64,000 bases of DNA from contig NZ_CP019952.1 in assembly GCF_002021815.1 (NCBI RefSeq), positions 961,001-1,025,000 on the forward strand. Reading direction: 5' to 3'. Shown here in pieces: positions 43,003 to 51,403 of this stretch (position 1 is its first letter; each line of letters starts with the position of its first letter). Origin of the DNA: Pseudomonas parafulva. Its GTDB lineage: Bacteria > Pseudomonadota > Gammaproteobacteria > Pseudomonadales > Pseudomonadaceae. The notes beneath the pieces are model-generated. The model saw only the letters and a list, made by a program, of their open reading frames with translations. It made no database searches and was not told the origin of the DNA. Both the position numbers and the translations under genes were made by a program.

Positions 43003-44877
43003 TCAGATACGGAAGGTGCCGACCAGGTGTTTCAGGCGGCTGGCCTGCTGCTCCAGGTCAGAACAGGCACGCAGCGTCGCCTGCAGGTTTTCCACGCCTT
43101 CCTGGTTGAGCATGTTGATTTCGTTGATATCCATGTTGATGGCTTCGACCACGGCCGTCTGCTCTTCGGTGGCCGTGGCCACGGACTGGTTCATGCCATC
43201 GATTTCGCCAATGCGCACGGTGACACTTTCCAGCCGCTCACCTGCCTGGTTGGCGATCTGCACGCTGTCCAGGCTGTGACGCTGGCTCTGGTCCATGGTT
43301 TCGACCGACTCGCGGGCACCCACTTGCAGCTCCTCGATCATGCCCTGGACCTGCTGCGCGGATTCCTGGGTGCGATGGGCCAGGTTGCGCACCTCGTCGG
43401 CCACCACTGCGAAACCACGACCTGCTTCACCGGCGCGCGCGGCCTCGATGGCGGCGTTGAGCGCCAGCAGGTTGGTCTGCTGGGAGATGCTGGTGATCAC
43501 TTCGAGAATCTGGCCGATGTTGACGGTCTTGCTGTTGAGCGTCTCGATGTGGGCGCTGGACGTTACGATCAAGTCGGAAAGACGGTTCATGGCGGCGATG
43601 TTGCGATCGACCACCTGCTGGCCTTCTTCTGCCAGGCGCCTTGCAGAGCTTGCGTGCTGGGACGCCTGCGCCGCGTTGCCGGCGATCTCCTGGGCGGCAG
43701 CGCCCAGCTCGTTGATGGCGGCCGCCACGCTGTTGGTGCGGTTGGACTGTTCGTCGGAATTGGCCATCGACGAGTTGGACGCACTGATGACACGCAACGC
43801 GACTTCGTTCACCTGCTCGGTGGCCGAGGACACTTCACGGATCGAGCCGTGGATACGCTCGACGAAGCGGTTGAAGGCGTTGCCCAGGATGCCGAACTCG
43901 TCGTGGTGGTGGATGCGCAGGCGCTTGGTAAGGTCGCCTTCACCCTCGGCGATGTCCTCCATGGCCCGTGTCATGGTGTGCAGCGGCTGCATCAGCACAC
44001 GGATCAGCAGCCCCAGCAGGGCGATGATGATCACCACGGCCACCACGGTGGCAATCACGGCGGAAGTGCGGAATGTGCTGAGCATCGCGAAGGCCTCATC
44101 CTTGTCCAACGACAGGCCGATGTACCAGTTGGCCGAAGGCAAGCCGGTCACCGGTGTGAACGTCAGCAGGCGGGCCTGGCCGTCACTTTGCACTTCGGTG
44201 AGCTCGGACGTGAGCTTTGGTGTGCGCTCGGGGAACAGGTCTGACAATGATTTCATCACCAGGCCTTGATCCGGATGGACCAGGATCTTGCCTTGGTCAT
44301 TTACCAGGAACGCATAGCCCATGCCGCCGAAATTCAGCGAGTTGATGATTTGCGCCAGGCCGTCCAGTGCCAGGTCACCCCCGACCACGCCCACCGAATC
44401 GGCCACCTTGTCGAGGATGCCGATGACCATCTTGTTGGTGGTCATGTCGATGTAGGGTTCGGTCAGCAGGGTGCTGCTGGCACTCATGCCATCCTTGTAC
44501 CAAGGGCGTGTGCGGGGGTCGTAGCCGTCAGGCATCTTTGCATCCGGGCGTACGCTGAAGCTGCCATCGACCCTGCCCAGGTAGACGGTTAGGAAACTCG
44601 ATATCAGCGCCTGCTGGCCCATCAGGGTTTCAGCGTTGGCCGGTTGCTGGGCAATATTCTGCGCCAGGTTTTCGACCAGTTTGATACGCCCCTCGAACAA
44701 ACTGCGGATGTTGGTCGAAGTGGAAGCGCCCATCTCAGTCAGGTAGTCCTGAAGGTCCTCGCGAATCGCATTACGCTGCAGATAATCGTTGTAGAGGGTG
44801 AACAGGCTGAATGCGAGGATCACGATCAGTGATGCTGCCAGCAGAATCTTGTGGCTGAAACGAAGGCTTTTGTTCAT
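43003..44877 (-). CDS. mcpG: Methyl-accepting chemotaxis protein with dCache domain (McpG-like)
   Basis: A 624-aa chemoreceptor. Helix 1 (about residues 9-30), a periplasmic double-Cache domain (about 35-275), helix 2 (about 278-300), HAMP (about 300-355, [22 protein letters not shown]), and a C-terminal signalling domain with the hairpin tip [23 protein letters not shown]. The Cache domain carries [11 protein letters not shown] and a later Tyr/Asp (EPYIDM, VGGDLAL), the pattern of amino-acid-binding dCache_1 sensors. It occupies the locus of P. putida McpG, a GABA sensor; that ligand is inferred by position and motif. The start is ATG 44877 ([10 protein letters not shown]); longer readings lack a signal-type start. 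Confidence 0.88.
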   Translation of the reverse strand: MNKSLRFSHKILLAASLIVILAFSLFTLYNDYLQRNAIREDLQDYLTEMGASTSTNIRSLFEGRIKLVENLAQNIAQQPANAETLMGQQALISSFLTVYLGRVDGSFSVRPDAKMPDGYDPRTRPWYKDGMSASSTLLTEPYIDMTTNKMVIGILDKVADSVGVVGGDLALDGLAQIINSLNFGGMGYAFLVNDQGKILVHPDQGLVMKSLSDLFPERTPKLTSELTEVQSDGQARLLTFTPVTGLPSANWYIGLSLDKDEAFAMLSTFRTSAVIATVVAVVIIIALLGLLIRVLMQPLHTMTRAMEDIAEGEGDLTKRLRIHHHDEFGILGNAFNRFVERIHGSIREVSSATEQVNEVALRVISASNSSMANSDEQSNRTNSVAAAINELGAAAQEIAGNAAQASQHASSARRLAEEGQQVVDRNIAAMNRLSDLIVTSSAHIETLNSKTVNIGQILEVITSISQQTNLLALNAAIEAARAGEAGRGFAVVADEVRNLAHRTQESAQQVQGMIEELQVGARESVETMDQSQRHSLDSVQIANQAGERLESVTVRIGEIDGMNQSVATATEEQTAVVEAINMDINEINMLNQEGVENLQATLRACSDLEQQASRLKHLVGTFRI

Positions 44878-45044
44878 GAAATCATCGGGTCCGCTAAGGT
44901 TTTGTATCAGGCGTTCGCAGCTGTAGGGCCCAGCCAGTGCAACATCCCGAAAAGTCCTTTTTCGGTTGTTCTCTCTGAGTAAGGCGAATATCACCCAGAG
45001 GTATCGGCCGGAGTAAGACAAAGCTTGAGCAGAGGATTAAAGAG

Positions 45045-46520
45045 ATGTCGGAATCTTCATTTATCGTTGTAGGATCGAGCCCTGATGGCCAGCCCGTAGG
45101 GCAGGCGATGCGGCTTGCCAACCGGCACGGGCTGGTGGCAGGGGCCACCGGTACCGGCAAGACCGTGACCCTGCAACACTTGGCCGAAGCGTTCAGCGAT
45201 GCCGGGGTGGCGGTGTTCGCGGCCGACGTCAAGGGCGACCTGTGTGGGCTGGGCGCCAAAGGCGCGCCCGAGGGCAAGGTGGCCGAGCGCATCGCCGGGA
45301 TGCCTTGGTTGCGCCACCAGCCACAGGCCTATCCGGTGAGCGTGTGGGACATTGCGGGCCAGTCGGGTCATCCGTTGCGTACCACGATCAGCGAAATGGG
45401 GCCTTTGCTGCTGGGCAACCTGCTTGAGCTCACCGATAGCCAACAGTCAGCGCTATATGCCAGTTTCAAGGTGGCTGATCGCGAAGGCCTGCTGTTGCTG
45501 GACCTCAAGGACCTCAAAGCGCTGCTTGGCCACTTGAAGGACAACCCGCAGGTGTTGGGCGAAGACAGTGCGCTGGTGACCGGCGCGTCCGTTCAGGCGT
45601 TGCTGCGCAGGCTGGCCACCCTGGAGCAACAGGGGGCAGAGGCGTTGTTCGGTGAACCGGCATTGCAGCTCGAGGACATTCTACGGCCCGACCCGGATGG
45701 GCGAGGGCGCATCCATTTGCTCGACGCCAGCCGACTGGTGCATGAGGCACCCAAGGTCTATGCCACGTTTCTGCTGTGGCTGCTGGCCGAACTGTTCGAG
45801 CAACTGCCCGAGCGTGGCGATGCCGAAAAACCGGTGCTGGCGTTGTTCTTCGATGAAGCGCACCTGCTGTTCAAGGACACCCCCAAGGCATTGCAGGACC
45901 GCCTGGAGCAGGTGGTGCGGCTGATTCGCTCAAAGGGGGTAGGGGTGTATTTCGTCACCCAGTCCCCAGCGGATCTACCCGATGCAGTCCTGGCCCAACT
46001 GGGTTTGCGAATCCAGCATGGCCTGCGGGCTTATACGGCCAGGGAGCAGAAGGCGTTGCGTGCCGTAGCTGAGGGCTTTCGCCCCAACCCTTCATTCGAT
46101 GCGTTGTCTTCGCTGACCGAACTGGGCATCGGGGAGGCCTTGGTCGGCACGCTTGAGGACAAGGGAACACCTGCCAGGGTGCAGCGGGTGCTGATTGCGC
46201 CCCCGCAATCGCGTATCGGCCCGTTGAGTGAGTCTGAACGCAGTGCGCTGATTGCGCGTTCACCCTTGGTTGGCCGTTATGACAAACCCATAGACCGGGA
46301 CTCGGCTTACGAAAGGCTCAACCAGCGCAAAGGCGAAGCGGTGGAGCCCGCGCCGCAACCCAAGGCCGATGACAGCAGTTTTGCCGAAAAGGCGGGCGAG
46401 TTCCTGCAAGGCGCGGCCGGGCAGGCGATCAAGTCGGCGGTGCGTCAGGCTGCCAATCAACTGGGGCGGCAGCTGGTGCGCGGGCTGATGGGCTCGTTGC
46501 TGGGCGGGAAGAAGAAGTAG
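45045..46520 (+). CDS. HerA/DUF853-family ATPase
   Basis: A 491-aa hexameric-type P-loop ATPase of the HerA-FtsK superfamily. Walker A is GATGTGKTVTL (about residues 33-43), Walker B LALFFDEAHLLF (about 264-275), followed by a sensor-like YFVTQSPADLPDAVLAQLGLRIQHGLRA (arginine-finger region, about 303-330). It starts with MSESSFIVVGSSPDGQPVGQAMRLANRHGLVAGAT and ends with a basic, glycine-rich tail. No NurA nuclease or other partner is adjacent; it diverges from the chemoreceptor gene. The function of this bacterial subfamily (E. coli YjgR) is unknown; DNA translocation is inferred. Confidence 0.88.
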   Translation: MSESSFIVVGSSPDGQPVGQAMRLANRHGLVAGATGTGKTVTLQHLAEAFSDAGVAVFAADVKGDLCGLGAKGAPEGKVAERIAGMPWLRHQPQAYPVSVWDIAGQSGHPLRTTISEMGPLLLGNLLELTDSQQSALYASFKVADREGLLLLDLKDLKALLGHLKDNPQVLGEDSALVTGASVQALLRRLATLEQQGAEALFGEPALQLEDILRPDPDGRGRIHLLDASRLVHEAPKVYATFLLWLLAELFEQLPERGDAEKPVLALFFDEAHLLFKDTPKALQDRLEQVVRLIRSKGVGVYFVTQSPADLPDAVLAQLGLRIQHGLRAYTAREQKALRAVAEGFRPNPSFDALSSLTELGIGEALVGTLEDKGTPARVQRVLIAPPQSRIGPLSESERSALIARSPLVGRYDKPIDRDSAYERLNQRKGEAVEPAPQPKADDSSFAEKAGEFLQGAAGQAIKSAVRQAANQLGRQLVRGLMGSLLGGKKK

Positions 46521-46545
46521 CTGCGCGGTGTGAAGCCATCGCCCA

Positions 46546-46573
46546 TAAAAAAGGCGCCCTACGGCGCCTTCTT
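46546..46573. terminator. Bidirectional terminator between the HerA-like and phosphate permease genes
   Basis: AAGGCGCC and GGCGCCTT pair as an 8-bp stem around CTAC, with an A-rich run on the left (U tract for the minus transcript) and CTTAT on the right. Confidence 0.85.
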
Positions 46574-46586
46574 ATACGGGCTGAGG

Positions 46587-48059
46587 TCAGCCGATTGCCT
46601 TGGACGCCAACCAGAACAGGCCGGCTGCAAGACCCATCGAGGCAGGCAGGGTTAGCACCCAAGCCATCAGGATGGTCTTCACCGTGCCGCCCTGCAGGCC
46701 GCTTTTGTTGGCGACCATGGTGCCGGCAACGCCGGAAGACAGTACATGCGTGGTGGAAACCGGCAGCGCAAACACGTTGGCCATGCCAATGGCGCAGGCC
46801 GCGGTGATCTGCGCCGACATGCCCTGGGCGTAAGTCATGCCCTGCTTGCCGATCTTCTCGCCGACGGTCAACACCACGCGGCGCCAGCCAACCATGGTGC
46901 CCAGGCCCAGGGCCAGGGCAACGGCCACGATCACCCAGAACGGGGCGTACTCAGTGGTGGCGGTCAGGTCCTTGCGCAGCTTTTCAAGGTCGGACTTTTC
47001 ACGCGCGTCCAGGCCTGGCAGCTTGCCAACCTTCTTCGCGGTGTCGTCCAGGCACAGCAGGTAACGGCGTACTTCGACACGCTTGTCCGCGTCCAGGGCC
47101 CGGTAGTCGGTCACGCCCTGCAGCGAGGATTGCAGCGCGGCGATGGTCGGCTCGGTCTGCTGCGGATTGCAGCTGAACTGCTCAGGCAGGTCACTGGCCT
47201 TGGCCTTGCCCAGCGCCAGGAATTCACCCAGCGTGGCAGCGTTGCGCTCGTAGAACTGGCTCATGTGCAACGTGGCATCACGGGTGCGTTCGATCTGGTA
47301 GGTGGTGCTGTTCAGGTCGAGCACGAACTTGGCCGGTACGATGCCGATCAATACCAGCATGATCAGGCCAATGCCTTTCTGACCGTCATTGGAGCCGTGC
47401 ACGAAGCTCACGCCCATGGCCGAAATCACCAGCACCAGGCGATTCCAGAAAGGCGGGTGCTTCTTGTCGTCCAGTTTGCGGCGTTGTTCAGGCGTCTTGT
47501 GCATCTTCGACAGCGGGCGCCACCATTTCAGGCCAAGCAGAACCAGCGCAGCCACGGCAAACCCGGCAATCGGCGAAACCACCAGGGACATGGCGATATC
47601 GATGGCTTTCTGCCAATTGACGCCGTCACCCAGCGGAATGCCGTTGATAAGCGCGTTGGCCAGGCCCACCCCCAGGATCGAGCCGATCAGGGTGTGCGAG
47701 CTGGACGCAGGAATACCGAAGTACCAGGTGCCCAGGTTCCAGGTAATGGCCGCGGCCAGCAGCGAGAAGACCATGGCCAGGCCATGCCCGGTGTTCACAT
47801 TGATCAGCAACTCTACCGGTAGCAGGTGCACGATGGCGTAAGCCACCCCGACCCCACCCAGCAGAACGCCAAGGAAGTTGAACACGCCGGAGAAGAACAC
47901 GGCCAGGTGTGGCGGCATGGCTTTGGTGTAGATGACGGTGGCTACCGCGTTGGCGGTGTCATGAAAGCCATTGATGAACTCGAAGGCGAGCACGAAGGTC
48001 AAGGCGAGCAGCAGGCTCACCAATACCCAGGCATCCAGTCCGCTGAATAAATCGATCAT
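46587..48059 (-). CDS. PiT-family inorganic phosphate permease
   Basis: Low-affinity phosphate:proton (or metal-phosphate) symporter, 490 aa, with about ten helices and a long soluble insertion (about residues 255-375). Family signatures are present twice: FEFINGFHDTANAVATVIYTKAM near the N-terminus (GFHDTANA, about 29-50) and SFVHGSNDGQKGIGLI plus LPVSTTHVLSSGVAGTM later. ATG 48059 (MIDLFSGLDAW) is preferred over an upstream ATG. Its upstream gap of 307 nt holds no recognisable Pho box. Monocistronic, convergent with the HerA-like gene. Confidence 0.92.
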   Translation of the reverse strand: MIDLFSGLDAWVLVSLLLALTFVLAFEFINGFHDTANAVATVIYTKAMPPHLAVFFSGVFNFLGVLLGGVGVAYAIVHLLPVELLINVNTGHGLAMVFSLLAAAITWNLGTWYFGIPASSSHTLIGSILGVGLANALINGIPLGDGVNWQKAIDIAMSLVVSPIAGFAVAALVLLGLKWWRPLSKMHKTPEQRRKLDDKKHPPFWNRLVLVISAMGVSFVHGSNDGQKGIGLIMLVLIGIVPAKFVLDLNSTTYQIERTRDATLHMSQFYERNAATLGEFLALGKAKASDLPEQFSCNPQQTEPTIAALQSSLQGVTDYRALDADKRVEVRRYLLCLDDTAKKVGKLPGLDAREKSDLEKLRKDLTATTEYAPFWVIVAVALALGLGTMVGWRRVVLTVGEKIGKQGMTYAQGMSAQITAACAIGMANVFALPVSTTHVLSSGVAGTMVANKSGLQGGTVKTILMAWVLTLPASMGLAAGLFWLASKAIG

Positions 48060-48366
48060 GAAGGTTGTCTGGCGGTCGTAGGGGGGCCGGATTATGCCAG
48101 AAAACGTTGGCAATCGATGCACCCACCGCAGCCGCTGATCATGTCGCGCAGGTCAGAAAACGCCATCCGCAGCCGCAGGTGGGCCGGCATCATCTAAGGC
48201 AAATGCATTCAACGTCAGCGAAAAATCAACAAAATACGCGAAAAGGTGATGCCTTTATCGTTTTAAACGGCTGTATGAAATTTGTGAAATTCCGTTACAA
48301 CCACTGCGCCAGAGCAGTCAGGCGCTTTGGGCACCCCTTGCGCAACTTGACGACTGGGCAAAGCAC
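48060..48366. other. 307-nt gap upstream of the phosphate permease
   Basis: I see no gene here. The right half is AT-rich (around 48220-48300) relative to its surroundings and probably holds the permease promoter, though I could not place a confident -35/-10 pair. No Pho box (two CTGTCAT repeats 11 nt apart) is present. Confidence 0.5.
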
Positions 48367-48567
48367 TCAGGGTGCGGCGCTGCGCAATTCCTTCTCCATG
48401 CGTTCCAGCTCCTGACTGAATGCCTGGTCGCGCATGTTGACACGTTTACGCCATGGTTTGCGTTCCGGTTCCGGCTGCGCCGCATAGGTGGTCACTTCGC
48501 CGCCATACACATCCTTGAAACGCTCGGCCTGGCGCTCGAGTTCTGCGCGCAATTCTTCTTTTGTCAC
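48367..48567 (-). CDS. Small conserved-type hypothetical protein, 66 aa
   Basis: A small, highly charged, helical protein: MTKEELRAELERQAERFKDVYGG at the start and RKRVNMRDQAFSQELERMEKELRS toward the end, no signal peptide or membrane helix. I recall a short gene at this place (between the phosphate permease and pcaR) in P. putida genomes. A start at ATG 48567 is preceded by an A/G-poor region, so initiation is not strongly marked. Function unknown; a small DNA- or protein-binding adaptor is possible. Confidence 0.65.
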   Translation of the reverse strand: MTKEELRAELERQAERFKDVYGGEVTTYAAQPEPERKPWRKRVNMRDQAFSQELERMEKELRSAAP

Positions 48568-48807
48568 ATGCAGTACCTGAATTGATTTGAAAAGAGGACC
48601 GCCCTGTCGGCGTAACCGTTATGCGGTATCGACACGTTAACATGCCAGCAGGATCTACATCGGCGAGTCGTCCAACAAGACGATCGGAGTATATCAACAC
48701 GCGAACAAGGCTAGCGCGATGGGATTGGCGCGATGGGCAATCAAACACATGTCGAAATTAAGAAAACCTCAACGTATGAAAGTTCGATACCCAACGATGC
48801 GAGTCGT

Positions 48808-48900
48808 ACAAACAAAACGGCCCCACCAATTGGCAGGGCCGTTGCCTGGGACTTCTACGGTGGGTACCTGACCAGTCTCTCCAAAGAAGCCACAAGTGGC
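48808..48900 (-). ncRNA. Candidate small RNA divergent from pcaR
   Basis: On the minus strand TTGACC (48930-48935) and TACCTT (48907-48912) are 17 bp apart, a usable sigma-70-type promoter. About 60 nt downstream is a terminator hairpin, AACGGCCC/GGGCCGTT, followed by TTTTGTTTG (48808-48843). The interval has a GCCAC/GTGGC hairpin and no convincing reading frame. No minus-strand gene exists for that terminator to serve. The promoter abuts the PcaR operators, so PcaR control is possible. No known RNA family was recognised. Confidence 0.4.
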
Positions 48901-48935
48901 ACTGGAAAGGTATAAGCAAACGTGTCGCCGGTCAA

Positions 48936-48969
48936 TTGCGATTATCGGCCGGTTGTTCGATAATCGCAC
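48936..48969 (+). promoter_or_regulatory. pcaR promoter with inverted pair of PcaR operators
   Basis: GTTCGATAATCGCAC (48955-48969) is identical to the 15-bp PcaR site described for P. putida, as I recall it. A second copy, inverted and with three mismatches, is TTGCGATTATCGGCC (48936-48950); the two make a 10-bp inverted repeat. The promoter itself is TTGCGA (48936-48941), 17 bp, GATAAT (48959-48964), so operator copies cover both -35 and -10, fitting autorepression. Confidence 0.85.
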
Positions 48970-48996
48970 AAGTCGGCGATTTTTTTGAGGTGTGCG

Positions 48997-49872
48997 ATGA
49001 AGGACGTTAAAACAGCCCGTGACGGTGGCCTGCCCGAAACAGCGCACAGCACGGCGCCAGCCCTGGCCCCGCCGATCGTGGCATCACCGGCCAAGCGTAT
49101 TCAGGCGTTCACCGGCGATCCTGACTTCATGACCTCCTTAGCGCGCGGGCTTGCCGTCATCCAGGCATTTCAGGAACGCAAGCGGCACCTGACCATCGCG
49201 CAAATCAGCCACCGCACTGAAATCCCCCGGGCAGCCGTGCGCCGGTGCCTGCATACCCTGATGAAGCTGGGGTACGCGACCACCGACGGGCGTACCTACT
49301 CCTTACTGCCCAAAGTGCTGACGCTGGGCCATGCGTACCTGTCATCGACACCCCTGGCCATTTCCGCGCAGCCTTACCTGGACCGAATCAGCGACCAGTT
49401 GCACGAAGCGGCCAACATGGCGACCCTCGAAGGGGACGATATTCTGTACATCGCCCGCTCGGCGACAGTAGAGCGCCTGATCTCGGTGGACTTGTCTGTC
49501 GGTGGGCGCCTCCCGGCGTATTGCACGTCCATGGGCCGCATCCTCCTGGCGGCCATGGACGACACCAGCCTGCGCGAATACTTCGACCGCGCCGACCTCA
49601 AGGCGCGCACCAGCCGTACCCTGCACGACGCCCCGTCGCTGTTCGCCTGCATCGAGCAAGTGCGTAGCCAGGGATGGTGCGTGGTCGACCAGGAACTCGA
49701 ACAGGGGCTGCGCTCGGTTGCCGTGCCCGTCTACGACGCCTCAGGCCAGGTGCTGGCGGCGTTGAACGTCAGTACTCACGTCGGGCGTGTGCCGCGCAGT
49801 GAACTGGAACAACGGTTTCTTCCTGTTCTGCTGGAGGCTAGCCAGGAGTTGAGCCATCAGCTGTTTGGTTGA
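48997..49872 (+). CDS. pcaR: IclR-family regulator PcaR
   Basis: Activator of the protocatechuate/beta-ketoadipate pathway, responding to beta-ketoadipate, 291 aa. After a 45-residue N-terminal extension rich in Ala/Pro comes the winged HTH (about residues 48-105: FMTSLARGLAVIQAFQ...LTIAQISHRTEIPRAAVRRCLHTLMKLGY). The IclR effector domain (about 115-285) contains RLPAYCTSMGRILLA and VVDQELEQGLRSVAVPV. ATG 48997 has GAGG 6 nt upstream; an upstream TTG is less likely. The gene lies next to pcaF and its promoter carries PcaR sites, supporting autoregulation. Confidence 0.95.
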   Translation: MKDVKTARDGGLPETAHSTAPALAPPIVASPAKRIQAFTGDPDFMTSLARGLAVIQAFQERKRHLTIAQISHRTEIPRAAVRRCLHTLMKLGYATTDGRTYSLLPKVLTLGHAYLSSTPLAISAQPYLDRISDQLHEAANMATLEGDDILYIARSATVERLISVDLSVGGRLPAYCTSMGRILLAAMDDTSLREYFDRADLKARTSRTLHDAPSLFACIEQVRSQGWCVVDQELEQGLRSVAVPVYDASGQVLAALNVSTHVGRVPRSELEQRFLPVLLEASQELSHQLFG

Positions 49873-49921
49873 GAACGCATGCTTGCCTGCGGATCATCAG
49901 CCCAGCCTGCCTGACAAAAGC

Positions 49922-49936
49922 GTTCGATAATCGCCC
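49922..49936 (+). promoter_or_regulatory. PcaR operator upstream of pcaF
   Basis: GTTCGATAATCGCCC matches the PcaR site at 14 of 15 positions, 129 nt upstream of pcaF. It includes a GATAAT -10 hexamer (49926-49931), while the -35 region is poor, as in promoters that need PcaR for activation. Confidence 0.82.
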
Positions 49937-50064
49937 ATTTCAGCCTTGAGCCAATTGTGGTGGATCCGCCTTTGTCCCTAACCTGATGCCCATCCGGCGG
50001 ACAGGTTGCAGTGACCGATTGTGCCTCTGTCCCCGGCGCCCATGGCCATTGCAGGAGAGGCAAG

Positions 50065-51267
50065 ATGCGCGAGGTGTATATATGTGATGCCGTTCGTACG
50101 CCCATTGGCCGATTCGGCGGTGCCTTGGCCGGCATACGGGCTGACGATCTGGCGGCGGTACCACTCAGGGCGCTGATCGCACGCAACTCCAGTGTGGACT
50201 GGACGCAACTGGACGAGGTGTTTTACGGCTGTGCCAACCAGGCCGGCGAAGACAACCGGAACGTGGCGCGCATGGCGCTGCTGCTGGCCGGGCTGCCGGA
50301 ATGCGTGCCGGGCGTCACCCTCAACCGCTTGTGCGCTTCAGGCATGGAGGCCGTTGGCGCGGCGTTCCGCGCCATCGCCTGCGGCGAGATGGAGCTGGCC
50401 ATCGCGGGCGGCGTGGAGTCGATGTCGCGTGCGCCATTTGTCATGGGCAAGGCACAAAGCGCTTATTCACGCAGCATGCAACTTGAAGACACCACCATTG
50501 GCTGGCGTTTCGTCAACCCGCTCATGAAAGCGCAATACGGTGTGGATGCCATGCCGCAAACGGCCGACAACGTGGCTGACGACTACGGTATCTCCCGCGC
50601 CGACCAGGATGCGTTTGCCTTGCGCAGTCAGCACAAGGCCGCAGCGGCGCAAGCTGCCGGGTTCTTCGCCGAGGAAATCGTGCCGGTGTGCATCGCGCAT
50701 AAAAAGGGTGAGACCTGGGTAGAGCATGATGAGCACTTGCGGCCCAATACCACCCTTGAGGCCTTGGCCAAGCTCAACCCCGTCAATGGCGTGGGCAAAA
50801 CGGTCACGGCGGGCAATGCATCGGGGGTCAACGATGGCGCGGCAGCGATGATCCTGGCATCTGCCGAGGCCGTGCACACCCATGGCCTGACCGCTCGCGC
50901 CAAGGTGCTGGGCATGGCCAGTGCGGGGGTAGCCCCGCGGGTCATGGGCATCGGGCCGGTGCCTGCGGTGCGCAAGCTGATCGAGCGACTGGGCATTTCC
51001 ATCAGCGCCTTCGATGTCATCGAACTCAACGAAGCCTTCGCCAGCCAAGGGCTGGCCGTTCTTCGCGGGCTGGGGGTGGCGGACGATGCGCCCCAGGTCA
51101 ATCCCAACGGCGGGGCCATCGCCCTGGGCCACCCATTGGGCATGAGCGGTGCGCGCCTGGTGCTGACGGCGCTGCACCACCTTGAGCGCACAGGCGGGCG
51201 CAAAGGCTTGGCCACGATGTGCGTAGGTGTCGGCCAAGGGCTGGCGCTGGCAATTGAACGCCTTTGA
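50065..51267 (+). CDS. pcaF: Beta-ketoadipyl-CoA thiolase PcaF
   Basis: Cleaves beta-ketoadipyl-CoA with CoA to succinyl-CoA and acetyl-CoA, the last step of the beta-ketoadipate pathway. The 400-aa thiolase is full length: nucleophilic Cys in TLNRLCASGMEAVG (about residue 90), NEAFASQG (about 325), catalytic His in GGAIALGHPLGMSGARL (about 356), and second Cys in TMCVGVGQG (about 386). GGAGAGG precedes ATG 50065. It has its own PcaR operator. In KT2440 pcaK separates pcaR and pcaF; here they are neighbours, only 192 nt apart. Confidence 0.93.
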   Translation: MREVYICDAVRTPIGRFGGALAGIRADDLAAVPLRALIARNSSVDWTQLDEVFYGCANQAGEDNRNVARMALLLAGLPECVPGVTLNRLCASGMEAVGAAFRAIACGEMELAIAGGVESMSRAPFVMGKAQSAYSRSMQLEDTTIGWRFVNPLMKAQYGVDAMPQTADNVADDYGISRADQDAFALRSQHKAAAAQAAGFFAEEIVPVCIAHKKGETWVEHDEHLRPNTTLEALAKLNPVNGVGKTVTAGNASGVNDGAAAMILASAEAVHTHGLTARAKVLGMASAGVAPRVMGIGPVPAVRKLIERLGISISAFDVIELNEAFASQGLAVLRGLGVADDAPQVNPNGGAIALGHPLGMSGARLVLTALHHLERTGGRKGLATMCVGVGQGLALAIERL

Positions 51268-51403
51268 CGAAACCAGCCCGCAGGTGCCTCAGGGATCAGG
51301 GCAGCCTCCACCGCCTCGCTGCGCCGGATTGCACACCACGCGGAACGACTGTGTAACCAGGTATGTCTAGACTTACCTTGTATCCTCCAGGAGCACGACT
51401 GAC

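Larger units (their letters stand above)
48568..48996. other. 429-nt gap upstream of pcaR
   Basis: From left to right: about 240 nt with no recognisable feature; a hairpin with minus-strand U tract (48808-48843); a stretch that may encode a minus-strand small RNA (to about 48900); a candidate minus-strand promoter; and the inverted pair of PcaR operators with the pcaR promoter. Each is listed or discussed separately. Confidence 0.6.

Noticed and set aside
42928..44244. Long plus-strand open frame over the chemoreceptor gene
   Set aside because: Antisense shadow of the MCP; the signalling-domain sequence on the other strand is unmistakable.
46746..47822. 358-codon open frame antisense to the phosphate permease
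   Set aside because: Shadow frame rich in Gln/His/Arg, no membrane or domain pattern.
48250..48310. Possible Pho box upstream of the phosphate permease
   Set aside because: ATTTCACA and ATTTCATA-like repeats have 9-nt rather than 11-nt periodicity and lack CTGTCAT; low-affinity PiT genes are often not Pho-controlled.
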